Shown: positions 1-6,999 of the stretch, piece after piece
How the letters are laid out: each line of letters begins with the position of its first letter
Position numbering within the stretch: the stretch's first letter is position 1
Source: RAM1 sp943372585
GTDB lineage: Bacteria; Pseudomonadota; Gammaproteobacteria; Burkholderiales; Burkholderiaceae_C
Assembly: GCA_943372585.1 (NCBI GenBank)
Contig: CALRZF020000031.1
Coordinates: forward strand, 1-18,253
DNA length: 18,253 bases
Direction: 5' to 3'
Translations under genes and position numbers: made by a program
Notes under the pieces: generated by a model
Told to the model about the DNA's origin: nothing
Databases searched by the model: none
The model's input: only the letters and a program-made list of their open reading frames with translations

Positions 1-210
1 AATCGTTGCACTCAGCAGACGCGTCCGGTCGCTACCGGCCTCAGCCAGCAAGGCGTCTATTCGCGATAGGGTCTCCGCCGTCTGAGCGGTGATATCACCT
101 GTTGCGCTGTCGCTGCCCTTGGCCGTCTGACCGCATAGGTAGATGACGCCAGCGTGGCGAACGATTTTGCTGAGACGAGCGTTGCTGTGATGGCGTTGGA
201 TCGGGCTCAT
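1..210 (-). CDS. RidA-family (YjgF/YER057c/UK114) imine/enamine deaminase, C-terminus cut by window edge
   Basis: The reverse strand reads from ATG at 210 through 70 open codons to the window edge. The protein begins MSPIQRHHSNARLSKIV and continues with VIYLCGQTA, the N-terminal strand pattern of the RidA superfamily. Members of this family hydrolyse reactive imines and enamines released by amino-acid-oxidising or PLP enzymes, giving ketoacid and ammonia in the cytoplasm. The catalytic arginine of the family lies near the C-terminus, outside the window, so activity cannot be judged. The ATG overlaps the stop of the upstream FAD subunit by four bases (ATGA, 207-210), which suggests translational coupling. 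The context fits well: an amino-acid oxidase that makes an imine, followed by an enzyme that clears it. A similar pairing of LysR regulator, binding protein, oxidase and Rid protein is known for D-glutamate use in Pseudomonas aeruginosa (dguRABC). Which Rid subfamily it belongs to is not clear. Confidence 0.85.
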   Translation of the reverse strand, partial: MSPIQRHHSNARLSKIVRHAGVIYLCGQTAKGSDSATGDITAQTAETLSRIDALLAEAGSDRTRLLSATI

Positions 211-1628
211 GCTCTTTGCTTCGGGATGTCGAGAGTGGAAAGTGAGCCAAGGCTGACAGGCTTGAGGGGCGAACGGATTCGGTACGCGCCGATCTGCCCA
301 GGCGGGCGATTCAATGTCTTGGCCAGAATTTGAGTCACGGTCAAGCCGCACAGGCGGCCCTGACAGGGTCCCATGCCGCAGCGGCTGAAGAACTTGGTCT
401 GGTTCGGGCCCCCACAGCCCAAGCGGGCCATGTCGCGCACTTGGCCCGCGGTGACTTCCTCACAACGACACACCAGGGTGTCGTCGGCGCAATCGGCTAG
501 CCATTCCGGGGGCCGGTATAACGCATCCAGGAAAGGCCGGATTCGCAGTTGCCGGGCTAGCTGTTTACGCCAAGGCCCTGCGTTTTGATGCGCCTGCGCT
601 TCGCTCAAACGGCCCAATGACCACGCAGCGCCAATCGCGGCGATCGCGCCGCTGGCTTCGGCGGCCAGCGCGCCGGCGATGGCCGTGCCATCCCCCGCCA
701 TACGCAATCCCTGTAGGGATGTCTGACCCCAGTTGTCAACGCGTACATGCCAGGCCATCTGGGCGTCGCTCCACTCGTGTTCAAGCTGCAGCAGCCGGCT
801 GGCCTGGGTGTTGGGGACGACCCCGTGGTGCAGCAGGACGACATCTGCGCCCAAGCGGTGCGCTTGTCCATTAGCTGAAAAGGCCAAAGCCTGCACGCGA
901 CCCTCATGCTCCCCGCCCTCCACACGCACATCGGCGACCTCCTTGAAAACGGGGATCCCAGCACGCCTCAACTGCCACAGCATGCGCAAACCTTTGGCAA
1001 GCATCGTCGGGGCACTCAATGCGGCCGCCACATGACGCATCGCGCGTGCACGGTTTTCCGCGGGCGAGGTCTCGACAATGGACACGACCTGTGCCCCGGC
1101 CTGCAACAACTGGCAGGCCACCAACAGCAACAGCGGACCGCCACCCACCAGCACCACACGGCCCTGTGGAACCTGACCGGCAGATTTAAGTGCGATCTGC
1201 GCGGCACCCGCGTTCAGCACGCCGGGCAGGGTCCAGCCTGGTAACGGGGATGGGCGCTCGATTGCGCCGCCCGCCAGCAGCACTTGCGGCGCGCGCACCT
1301 GGAACGAGCGGCCAGCTTGTTGCGAGGTGACAGTCAGATCGTGCGCGATGTCCCATACAAGAGTACTGTGATGGATATCGGCACCGCAGCTGGCAAAGCG
1401 ATGAGCCAATGCAGCGCCATGTGTGTAATCGGTTCCAAGCAGGCTGGCGATTGTGGGGGATGCATTTGTCACGTTCCGGTAGATCTGGCCCCCGGCGCGC
1501 GGCTGTTCGTCCAGCACCGCCACACGCAGCCCGCAGGCTGTGGCCGTGACAGCCGCGGACATCCCAGCGGGGCCGGCCCCAATGATCACGAGATCATGGG
1601 TAAAGCCTTGGCCTTGAGTCGCGCTCAT
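207..1628 (-). CDS. FAD/NAD(P)-binding oxidoreductase subunit with C-terminal [2Fe-2S] domain (HcnB / opine oxidase A / D-hydroxyproline dehydrogenase type)
   Basis: The product has 473 residues. The N-terminal FAD-binding Rossmann fold shows GAGPAG at residues 17-22, with an acidic residue closing the second strand (VLDEQPRAGG). A second dinucleotide-binding motif, VGGGPLLLLVA, sits near 161-171 and is typical of the HcnB/OoxA group. A BFD-like [2Fe-2S] domain near the C-terminus carries C387, C389, C417 and C422. In related heteromeric dehydrogenases this subunit works with a small ferredoxin-like protein and a DAO-type flavoprotein to pass electrons from the oxidised amine to the respiratory chain; both partners are encoded immediately upstream here. 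The start ATG (1626-1628) overlaps the stop of the [2Fe-2S] gene by four bases, and its own stop overlaps the RidA start in the same way. The known relatives oxidise glycine (cyanide synthesis), opines or D-hydroxyproline, and I cannot choose between these or a novel substrate. Confidence 0.87.
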   Translation of the reverse strand: MSATQGQGFTHDLVIIGAGPAGMSAAVTATACGLRVAVLDEQPRAGGQIYRNVTNASPTIASLLGTDYTHGAALAHRFASCGADIHHSTLVWDIAHDLTVTSQQAGRSFQVRAPQVLLAGGAIERPSPLPGWTLPGVLNAGAAQIALKSAGQVPQGRVVLVGGGPLLLLVACQLLQAGAQVVSIVETSPAENRARAMRHVAAALSAPTMLAKGLRMLWQLRRAGIPVFKEVADVRVEGGEHEGRVQALAFSANGQAHRLGADVVLLHHGVVPNTQASRLLQLEHEWSDAQMAWHVRVDNWGQTSLQGLRMAGDGTAIAGALAAEASGAIAAIGAAWSLGRLSEAQAHQNAGPWRKQLARQLRIRPFLDALYRPPEWLADCADDTLVCRCEEVTAGQVRDMARLGCGGPNQTKFFSRCGMGPCQGRLCGLTVTQILAKTLNRPPGQIGAYRIRSPLKPVSLGSLSTLDIPKQRA

Positions 1629-1936
1629 GCTGGCTCCTCTGCGCGCCTTGCGCCACCTGGCAACCGGACGCGCATACCGTCACAGACCTCGACCATGCAA
1701 GACTGCACGTTCTGCACACCATCCACCTCCACCAAACAGTCGAAGCAAACACCCATCAGGCACAGCGGCGCGCGTGGTGCGCCCGACACCGCAGTATGGC
1801 GAAATGGAATAACGCCTCCGCCCAAGAGGGCCATGGCCAGGGGTTGGCCCTCCACAGCAGCTACATCACGGCCTTCCACATGGATGGACAGGCTTTTTTT
1901 CCGCTCTCGTGCGGGAAGATCAATGAGTTTGAACAT
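1625..1936 (-). CDS. Small (2Fe-2S)-binding subunit (HcnA-like ferredoxin)
   Basis: The open frame extends up to 2014, but I place the start at ATG 1936 (MFKLIDLPARE). Residues before it do not resemble the family and lie inside the DAO gene, and ferredoxin-like sequence starts right after this methionine. A weak AGAG ribosome-binding sequence precedes it. The resulting 103-residue protein carries C59, C64, C67 and C80 (spacing C-x4-C-x2-C-x12-C), the plant-ferredoxin-like cluster signature of small subunits in HcnA, opine oxidase and D-hydroxyproline dehydrogenase complexes. Its likely role is electron transfer between the DAO-type catalytic subunit and the large FAD subunit. The gene starts 17 bases inside the upstream DAO gene, and its stop overlaps the next start by four bases, so the three subunits are probably made in balanced amounts. 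No signal peptide is visible, which implies a cytoplasmic location. Confidence 0.83.
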   Translation of the reverse strand: MFKLIDLPARERKKSLSIHVEGRDVAAVEGQPLAMALLGGGVIPFRHTAVSGAPRAPLCLMGVCFDCLVEVDGVQNVQSCMVEVCDGMRVRLPGGARRAEEPA

Positions 1937-3050
1937 TGAAACGCTCTGATTTGAAACCCCGGATTTCCGCCGGTTCGGTGCCCGTACGAATCCAATCCGC
2001 CAAGGGGCCTGCATGTACTGGTGCGAGCGTGATGCCGCTGTGGCACGTCACTGCGAAGGCACCGGGGTACTCGGTGGACTCCTGATAGATCGGATAGCCG
2101 TCGGGACTCATAACGCGCAGCGCTCCCCAGGTCCGCACGATGTTGACGCTAGCCAGCAGCGGAAAGCATCGCACCGCGCGGGCAGCAATGCGCGACAGTT
2201 CGCCAAGCGTCGTTCCGTCGTCCAGACCCACATCCTCCTTGGAGTCTCCAATCTGAATGACACCCTCCCCAGTCTGGCGAACGTAATGACAGGGATAAGT
2301 CAGGAACGGCTGAATGCGCTCACTTACAAGCAATTGCCCGCGCACCGGCCGCACGGGTACGTTTAGTCCCACCAAGGGTGCAAGCGCGCCGTTCGCCAGT
2401 CCCGCGGCCAATACGATGCGGGCGGCGGCGTAGGTCTGGCCGCAGGCGTGGACCCGGAATTCGCCGCCGCGGTGTTCAATGTGTTCCACGTTCGCTCGCG
2501 TCACCAACTGTCCCCCTCGGGCCACGAAAGCCTGATACAGGCTACGCAGCGTTCGCAGGGGACTGACGTGTCCATCAAAGGCGCAATAGATTGCCCCCGC
2601 GACGTCGGGCCCCACTTGCGGCACGAGTCGCCTCACGCCATCCGCATCTAGGCGCTCATAAGGGTAGTCAATGCCTAGTTCGCGGCCTAGTGCGTTCAGT
2701 TTGGCACTTGATGCGTCCAATGTGGCGTCGTCGAAGCTCATGCTAAGGCCACCTGGCTGGCGAAGCTCGACGTCGATGCCGGTCAGGGCCTGCAACTCAT
2801 CGGCCAGGGCCTGCCAGCCGCGCGCTGCGCGCAGGGTCCAGTGTGCGTAGTCGGGACGCCCCAAGCCCTTGTTCTGCACCCACACCAAGCCGAAGTTACC
2901 GCGAGAAGCGCGCAGGGCGTCGTCGTTGCCGTCCAGAACACACACCGATTCGCCAGCTCGCGCCAGGCCATAGGCCACGGAAAGGCCCACGACCCCGCCG
3001 CCGACCACCAACGTGTCGATCCTCCGGTTAAAGTCATGGACGGCTGTCAT
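1920..3050 (-). CDS. DAO-family FAD-dependent amino acid/amine oxidase (HcnC / glycine oxidase / D-hydroxyproline dehydrogenase catalytic type)
   Basis: The product is 376 residues, the usual length for this family. An FAD-binding motif, VVGGGVVGLSVAYGLARAG, lies at residues 15-33 and is followed by VLDG at the end of the second strand. The C-terminal region contains a WGALRVMSPDGYPIY segment and a late GITLAPVHAG stretch, as in glycine oxidase and sarcosine/D-amino-acid dehydrogenase relatives that close the FAD site. The expected reaction is oxidation of a secondary amine or D-amino acid to an imine, with electrons handed to the two iron-sulfur/FAD subunits encoded downstream rather than to oxygen. 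The start ATG (3048-3050) overlaps the stop of the Bug-protein gene by four bases. The gene for a binding protein just upstream suggests that the substrate is imported. The substrate itself cannot be assigned from sequence. Confidence 0.87.
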   Translation of the reverse strand: MTAVHDFNRRIDTLVVGGGVVGLSVAYGLARAGESVCVLDGNDDALRASRGNFGLVWVQNKGLGRPDYAHWTLRAARGWQALADELQALTGIDVELRQPGGLSMSFDDATLDASSAKLNALGRELGIDYPYERLDADGVRRLVPQVGPDVAGAIYCAFDGHVSPLRTLRSLYQAFVARGGQLVTRANVEHIEHRGGEFRVHACGQTYAAARIVLAAGLANGALAPLVGLNVPVRPVRGQLLVSERIQPFLTYPCHYVRQTGEGVIQIGDSKEDVGLDDGTTLGELSRIAARAVRCFPLLASVNIVRTWGALRVMSPDGYPIYQESTEYPGAFAVTCHSGITLAPVHAGPLADWIRTGTEPAEIRGFKSERFNVQTH

Positions 3051-4045
3051 TCGGCCTTGATGTTGCGTTCACGAATCACCTTGGCGAACTTCTCTGCTTC
3101 GCTGCGAACGAATTTCGACACGTCGGCGGGCAACATGCGGCCATCGGGTTCGATACCGAGCTTCAACAGCTTGTCGCGGAACTCGGTAGAAGAAACGATG
3201 TCGCGGATGGCGGTGTTAAGCCGGAAAACGATCGCGGGCGGCGTCCCGGCGGCAACCTGGATCGATTCCCATGCCACCAACTCGAAGCCAGGCACGCCCG
3301 ATTCGGCGATGGTCGGCACGTCGGGCACAGCCGACACTCGCTTACTGCTCGACACTGCTATGGCGCGCAGCTTGCCGTCCCTCACCAGGGCTTGTGACGA
3401 TGCCACCGTAGGCATCATCAGGGAAACCTGCCCACCTACCACGTCGACCAACGCAGGGCCGGTGCCCTTGTACGGTACGTGGACCATGCTGGTTTTGGTC
3501 ATGGACAGCAGCAGTTCGGTGGCCAGATGACCCGCGCTGCCGGCGCCATAGCTGGCATATGCAAGCTTGCCTGGTTGGGACCTCGCCAGCGGCACCAGTT
3601 CGCCCACGGTTTTGGCGGGCACCTGCACGGGGGTGACGATCCACAGCGGAATGCTGCCCAGAAGCGCCACGGGTGTGAAGTCCTTGTAGATGTCATAGTT
3701 GAGTTTTTGCAGCGCCGGGTTGATCGCGAATGACGATGACACGGACAGCAGCGTGTAGCCGTCGGCCGGCTGGCTCTTGACGTACTGCGTTGCGATGATG
3801 GTGTTGGCACCCGCTTTGTTCTCGACGACCACCGATTGCCCGAGTTTCTCGCCCAGGGCAGTGGCCAGGAGACGGGCAGTCGCATCTGATGAACCCCCGG
3901 GCGGAAAGCCGACGATCAGCTTGATCGGCCGGTTGGGATACGCGCCCACCTGCGCCTGCGCGCTGGCTGCCGGCAGGAAGGCCCCCGCTACAACCGCTGC
4001 CAGCGTCATGAGTCTTGAAAAAGGAATATACGAGGAGGAGCGCAT
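3047..4045 (-). CDS. Bug-family periplasmic substrate-binding protein (tripartite tricarboxylate transporter receptor)
   Basis: The frame is open from 4117, but I choose ATG 4045. It gives a clean signal peptide (basic start MRSSSYIPFSR, a hydrophobic core, cleavage after an AxA-type motif near AASAQAQ), and AAAGGA lies about ten bases before it. The precursor is 332 residues, normal for the family. After the signal come YPNRPIKLIVGFPPGG, the phosphate/carboxylate-binding loop typical of Bug proteins, and later HVPYKGTGPALVDVVGGQV, a second family hallmark. Such proteins bind small carboxylates or amino acids in the periplasm and deliver them to a TctA/TctB-type transporter, or act as sensors. 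No TctA or TctB gene is visible in this window. As the first gene of the operon, it presumably binds the substrate of the downstream oxidase. It is read divergently from the LysR gene. Confidence 0.9.
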   Translation of the reverse strand: MRSSSYIPFSRLMTLAAVVAGAFLPAASAQAQVGAYPNRPIKLIVGFPPGGSSDATARLLATALGEKLGQSVVVENKAGANTIIATQYVKSQPADGYTLLSVSSSFAINPALQKLNYDIYKDFTPVALLGSIPLWIVTPVQVPAKTVGELVPLARSQPGKLAYASYGAGSAGHLATELLLSMTKTSMVHVPYKGTGPALVDVVGGQVSLMMPTVASSQALVRDGKLRAIAVSSSKRVSAVPDVPTIAESGVPGFELVAWESIQVAAGTPPAIVFRLNTAIRDIVSSTEFRDKLLKLGIEPDGRMLPADVSKFVRSEAEKFAKVIRERNIKAE

Positions 4046-4113
4046 GGAAGTTCGTCCTTTCAAATCTGTTTCGATCAACCTGGTCCGCATCGTAGGGGCG
4101 CGTTGCAGTACGG

Positions 4114-4148
4114 GCAATTTGAAACTTCGCCATTGCTTATGCTCAAAT
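4114..4148. promoter_or_regulatory. Candidate LysR-type operator in the divergent intergenic region
   Basis: The 101 bases between the Bug-protein start (4045) and the lysR start (4147) contain an inverted repeat GCAAT-N13-ATTGC (4114-4136). It includes a T-N11-A arrangement (T4120, A4132) as expected for LysR-type binding sites. A second dyad, ATTTGA (4117-4122) and TCAAAT (4143-4148), overlaps the lysR start codon. TTTCAAAT recurs at 4058-4065, beside the other start. This layout suits coordinated control of the operon and autoregulation. The motifs are seen directly; binding is inferred. I see no convincing -35/-10 pair on either strand. Confidence 0.4.
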
Positions 4149-5061
4149 GCTAAGTATGAAACCCAGCCTGAATCTCCGCCAGATCGAATCGTTCTATTCG
4201 GTCATGCGTACCGGCACAGTGGTCGCAGCCGCGCGCCACCTCAACGTCACCCAACCGGTGGTCAGCCGCGCCGTCAGCCTGCTGGAAACACGCATCGGCT
4301 ACAAGCTGTTCGAGCGAAGGGGACGCAAGTTGGTCCCCACGCCTGAAGGACTTGCGCTGTACCGGCAAGCAGAGCCGATCTACGGCAGCCTGGACCGCTT
4401 GGCGCAGGCGGCCCAGGACATCCGCTTCCAGCGCGCTGGAGAGTTACGCATTGCGACGCTGCCATCGCTGTCCCAGTCGCTGTTGCCACGCGCCACGGCG
4501 CGTTTTCTGGCGGCACGTCCCAACGTCTCCGTGTTTGTACAGAGTCTGCCGTCACGCCAGGTGGCCGATCTCGTGGCCACCGGCCAGTTTGATATTGGGC
4601 TCATTGAGCTGCCTATGGTTCGTCCGGCCATTTCAGTGGAACCTTTGGAGCCCGCGCGCTCGATGGCTGTCATCCCGGCGGGTCATCGGCTCGCGGGCAG
4701 AAAGCGGATCTCAGTCAAGGACCTGGCCGGCGAACGCATGGTTTTGCTTTCGCAGCACAGTTTCCTGCGCTACCAGATCGATGATGCGTTCGCGAAGGCT
4801 GGTGTGGCGCCACATGTAGTCATGGAGACGCCGCACTCCAACATTGCCTGTGCCTTCGCGGCTGCTGGCGCGGGTATCACTCTGGTTTCGCACTGGGCCG
4901 CAATGTCATTCTCAAGCGCAAGTGTTGTTGTGCTGCCGATCAAAGAAGAACTTACGTCACGCTCAGCGATCATCTTTCCTTACCCCGGCGCACGACTCAA
5001 GTTGGCCGAAGCATTTGCGCAGGACCTCAAAGTCGAGGCCAGGCAATCGGCACCAAAGTAG
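4147..5061 (+). CDS. LysR-family transcriptional regulator of the divergent oxidase operon
   Basis: The product is 304 residues, standard for the family. The N-terminal winged helix-turn-helix spans roughly residues 8-66, including GTVVAAARHLNVTQPVVSRAV (the start of the HTH and recognition helix) and LFERRGRKLVPTPEG (the wing). The C-terminal two-lobed effector domain begins near RIATLPSLSQSLLP. Its divergent placement beside the Bug/oxidase/RidA operon is the classic LysR arrangement, so it probably activates that operon in response to the substrate or a product. Two start codons are possible, ATG 4147 and ATG 4156 (MKPSLNLRQIESF). Neither has a good ribosome-binding sequence, and the family N-terminus fits either. 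An inverted repeat overlaps the first start codon, suggesting autorepression. The neighbouring gene downstream differs in base composition and need not be related. Confidence 0.9.
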   Translation: MLSMKPSLNLRQIESFYSVMRTGTVVAAARHLNVTQPVVSRAVSLLETRIGYKLFERRGRKLVPTPEGLALYRQAEPIYGSLDRLAQAAQDIRFQRAGELRIATLPSLSQSLLPRATARFLAARPNVSVFVQSLPSRQVADLVATGQFDIGLIELPMVRPAISVEPLEPARSMAVIPAGHRLAGRKRISVKDLAGERMVLLSQHSFLRYQIDDAFAKAGVAPHVVMETPHSNIACAFAAAGAGITLVSHWAAMSFSSASVVVLPIKEELTSRSAIIFPYPGARLKLAEAFAQDLKVEARQSAPK

Positions 5062-5165
5062 GTGCAGTCGCAATACTTGAAAGCGCGCCATAGTGGCTGC
5101 TGCTGGCCGGGACCAGCCATTCTCCAATCTCTCAGGCATGATGTCGTCTAAAGGACGGGGAAGCC

Positions 5166-6833
5166 ATGAGACTGGATGGACTCAGAGTTGAGAAGTTCAA
5201 GGCGGTCGGGACCGTCGAGATACCCCTCGGGCATGTCAATGTCCTAGTCGGAGGGAACGGTTCCGGAAAGTCTTCAATGCTCCAAGCGGTTCATCTCGCC
5301 TGTTGTGTGATGCGGCAGGCCTCGCGAATTGAATTGCAGAAGACGACTACCGTGGGAGTTGAAGAACTCGACTACCTTCCGACCGAGGACTATAAGACGC
5401 TCGGCCATCTTGATGACTGGGGTAAGAACCAAGATTCCGCGTATTCACAAGTCACGCTGTTCTTTGCTGATCCTGCTTCAACTGTTCTCAGCTCTTTGGA
5501 AGCCATGTGTCGGTTGCGATCCGCTCGCAACGCGGGCATCTCCGCCACTGGCGACATTCAGTCGAGCTTGGTGTCGTCTTTGCGTACCAAGAACAAGTTC
5601 TTCTCCGCCTACATTCCAGGCATTTCGGGAATCCCGAATCGAGAGGAAAGGAAGTCGAAGAAGGTTGTACTGAAGGCCTGTTCGTTCGGCGACTCGAACG
5701 TCATCCTTCGAAATGCGCTTCTGCTCCTTAAGGAGCAAAATGCGGCGAGCATTTCCCAGATTGAGACGTGGATCGGCCAAATTTTGGGTCCGATCAAGAT
5801 TCACGTTGAGCACAACAACGACGTTGATCTTTACATCAAATGCTCCGTGACGCTGAATGGTCAGACAAAGCCAATCGAACTGACTGGCACAGGATACATT
5901 CAACTCATTCAGATCTTCTGCTACATCCTGCTTTTTTCACCCGGCATTCTTCTCATCGACGAACCTGACATACATCTTCATCCTAACGTTCAGGAAAGGT
6001 TGGTCAGAGAGCTAATCAAGGTGGCTCGTGAACGGAGCATGCGAATTGTTCTCAGCACTCACTCGCCGTTCATTGTTCGGGGCGCCCCCTCTGATGCAAA
6101 GATTTTCTGGCTTGACGTGGGCAAAGTTGAATCGACCAACCGAGACCTCGTAGAGCTCGCTCTAGGCTGGGGAGCTTTCGGCAAGAGAATCATCCTCGTG
6201 TCGGAAGACAGCAAGAATGAACTGTTAAAGGCGATCATTCGTCAATGGCCAGAGCTTGATCGGGCGATTGGATTTTGCCCAGGCACGGGGTACAAGGGAA
6301 TTCCCAGCCCTTCACAAGCAAGAGACCTGGTGACATCGCTTGGGAACAGCTTCAAGATCATGATCCACCGAGACCGAGACTCGCTGACTGACGACGAGGT
6401 CGCCACACTCAAGGCTGAGTACCAGGCAGCTGGGGTTGAGTTGTGGTTCCCCGCGGAATCAGACGTTGAGGCGTACTTTTGCCAAGTCCCATTTTTGGAG
6501 ATCTTCTTAGCCTGCCCCCAAGCGACAGCTCAGGGTTATGTCGATGCTGCACTTCATGGCGTGGCTGCAGTTGTGCAGCAACAGTTTGCCAGTCAGCGAG
6601 CTGCGCACAATGAAGAACTTCACAAGGAAGGCGGCAGCCCGACTAACGACTTCGTTTGGAATACCTTTCAGGCCCGACCCCTGAGAGGCGCAAAGGGCAA
6701 GACAGTTTTCAAGCGGCTTCAGAACACGGTTCCAGCAAATGCGTTCAGAACCCCCGAGATTAGTTCTGCAAACCTCGGAGGTGCAATTGGACTTGACCTC
6801 AAGCACGCTATTGAAATGTTCTTGGCTGCATAG
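5166..6833 (+). CDS. OLD-family ATP-dependent endonuclease (ABC-type ATPase plus TOPRIM), probable phage-defence protein
   Basis: The product has 555 residues. The N-terminal ATPase shows Walker A GGNGSGKSS (residues 29-37), a signature-like GTGYIQLIQI (241-250), Walker B ILLIDEP (261-267, D265 and E266) and a switch histidine in LSTHSP (H299). A C-terminal TOPRIM-like domain follows: IILVSED (E347, D348) and IHRDRDS (D403, D405) supply the metal-binding acidic residues, and PAESDVEAYF lies further on. Order and length match class 1 OLD proteins and GajA, which cut DNA. No UvrD-like helicase (GajB) is adjacent, so this is not a complete Gabija system as seen here. GGGGA lies six bases before the ATG. 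G+C is visibly lower than in the neighbours (30 of 60 bases from 5701, against 39 of 60 from 13501), which points to horizontal transfer. The tRNA fragment just downstream agrees with this. The upstream gap 5062-5165 holds no convincing promoter. A defence role is inferred. Confidence 0.8.
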   Translation: MRLDGLRVEKFKAVGTVEIPLGHVNVLVGGNGSGKSSMLQAVHLACCVMRQASRIELQKTTTVGVEELDYLPTEDYKTLGHLDDWGKNQDSAYSQVTLFFADPASTVLSSLEAMCRLRSARNAGISATGDIQSSLVSSLRTKNKFFSAYIPGISGIPNREERKSKKVVLKACSFGDSNVILRNALLLLKEQNAASISQIETWIGQILGPIKIHVEHNNDVDLYIKCSVTLNGQTKPIELTGTGYIQLIQIFCYILLFSPGILLIDEPDIHLHPNVQERLVRELIKVARERSMRIVLSTHSPFIVRGAPSDAKIFWLDVGKVESTNRDLVELALGWGAFGKRIILVSEDSKNELLKAIIRQWPELDRAIGFCPGTGYKGIPSPSQARDLVTSLGNSFKIMIHRDRDSLTDDEVATLKAEYQAAGVELWFPAESDVEAYFCQVPFLEIFLACPQATAQGYVDAALHGVAAVVQQQFASQRAAHNEELHKEGGSPTNDFVWNTFQARPLRGAKGKTVFKRLQNTVPANAFRTPEISSANLGGAIGLDLKHAIEMFLAA

Positions 6834-6896
6834 CCCCGGGCTGTGCACTTGCTGTCAGCCTTCACCACTTTGATTTCCAGGCCGATGTTGCGGCTC

Positions 6897-6943
6897 AGCG
6901 GCCATATGACGGCCGCTTTCGACCCAAAGCAGACGTCCGTTCG
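6897..6943. repeat. Dispersed intergenic repeat abutting the tRNA fragment
   Basis: The stretch holds a perfect 7-base inverted repeat, AGCGGCC (6897-6903) and GGCCGCT (6911-6917), followed by GCTTTCGACCCAAAGCAGACG. From memory, the core CTTTCGACCCAAAGCAGACG recurs in intergenic DNA of many proteobacteria and is often mistranslated in databases into short proteins containing FGSKA or GQKRT. A search is needed to confirm this. It runs straight into the tRNA-Phe fragment, and the last bases TCCGT-TCG-ACGGA (6936-6948) can form a hairpin with the truncated anticodon stem. Confidence 0.5.
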
Positions 6944-6944
6944 A

Positions 6945-6993
6945 CGGATTGAAAATCCGCGTATCGGTGGTTCGATTCCGCCCCAGGCCACCA
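6945..6993 (+). pseudogene. 3' fragment of tRNA-Phe(GAA), probable attachment-site remnant
   Basis: These 49 bases match the 3' part of a bacterial tRNA-Phe. They hold most of the anticodon stem and loop (TTGAAAA at 6949-6955, anticodon GAA at 6951-6953, stem TCCGC), variable bases GTATC, T stem GGTGG/CCGCC around loop TTCGATT (6971-6977), 3' acceptor strand CCAGGCC (6983-6989), discriminator A and encoded CCA (6991-6993). The acceptor 5' strand (expected GGCCTGG) and the D arm (TAGCTCAG) are absent upstream. Base 6944 is A, which already mismatches the expected first anticodon pair, so homology starts at 6945. It cannot make a tRNA. Such 3' fragments are left when tyrosine integrases insert elements into tRNA genes; the intact copy is expected to the left, at the other end of the element. 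Confidence 0.85.
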
Positions 6994-6999
6994 CCTTCC

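Noticed and set aside
1937..2014. An upstream start at 2014 for the small [2Fe-2S] gene
   Set aside because: The extra 26 residues have no family resemblance and lie inside the DAO coding sequence. The start at 1936 gives the usual length and N-terminus.
4046..4117. An upstream start at 4117 for the Bug-protein gene
   Set aside because: It would put 24 charged residues ahead of the signal peptide and cover the likely promoter. ATG 4045 has a good ribosome-binding sequence and a clean signal peptide.
5102..5117. A hairpin GCTGG-CCGGGA-CCAGC after lysR as a terminator
   Set aside because: The stem is only five pairs and no T-run follows. It is too weak to call.
5166..6833. A complete Gabija system
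   Set aside because: The OLD nuclease resembles GajA in layout, but no UvrD-like helicase gene is adjacent; LysR lies upstream and the tRNA scar downstream.
6870..6993. A complete functional tRNA-Phe gene
   Set aside because: No 5' acceptor strand (GGCCTGG) or D arm (TAGCTCAG) is found upstream of the anticodon arm, so only the 3' 49 bases remain.
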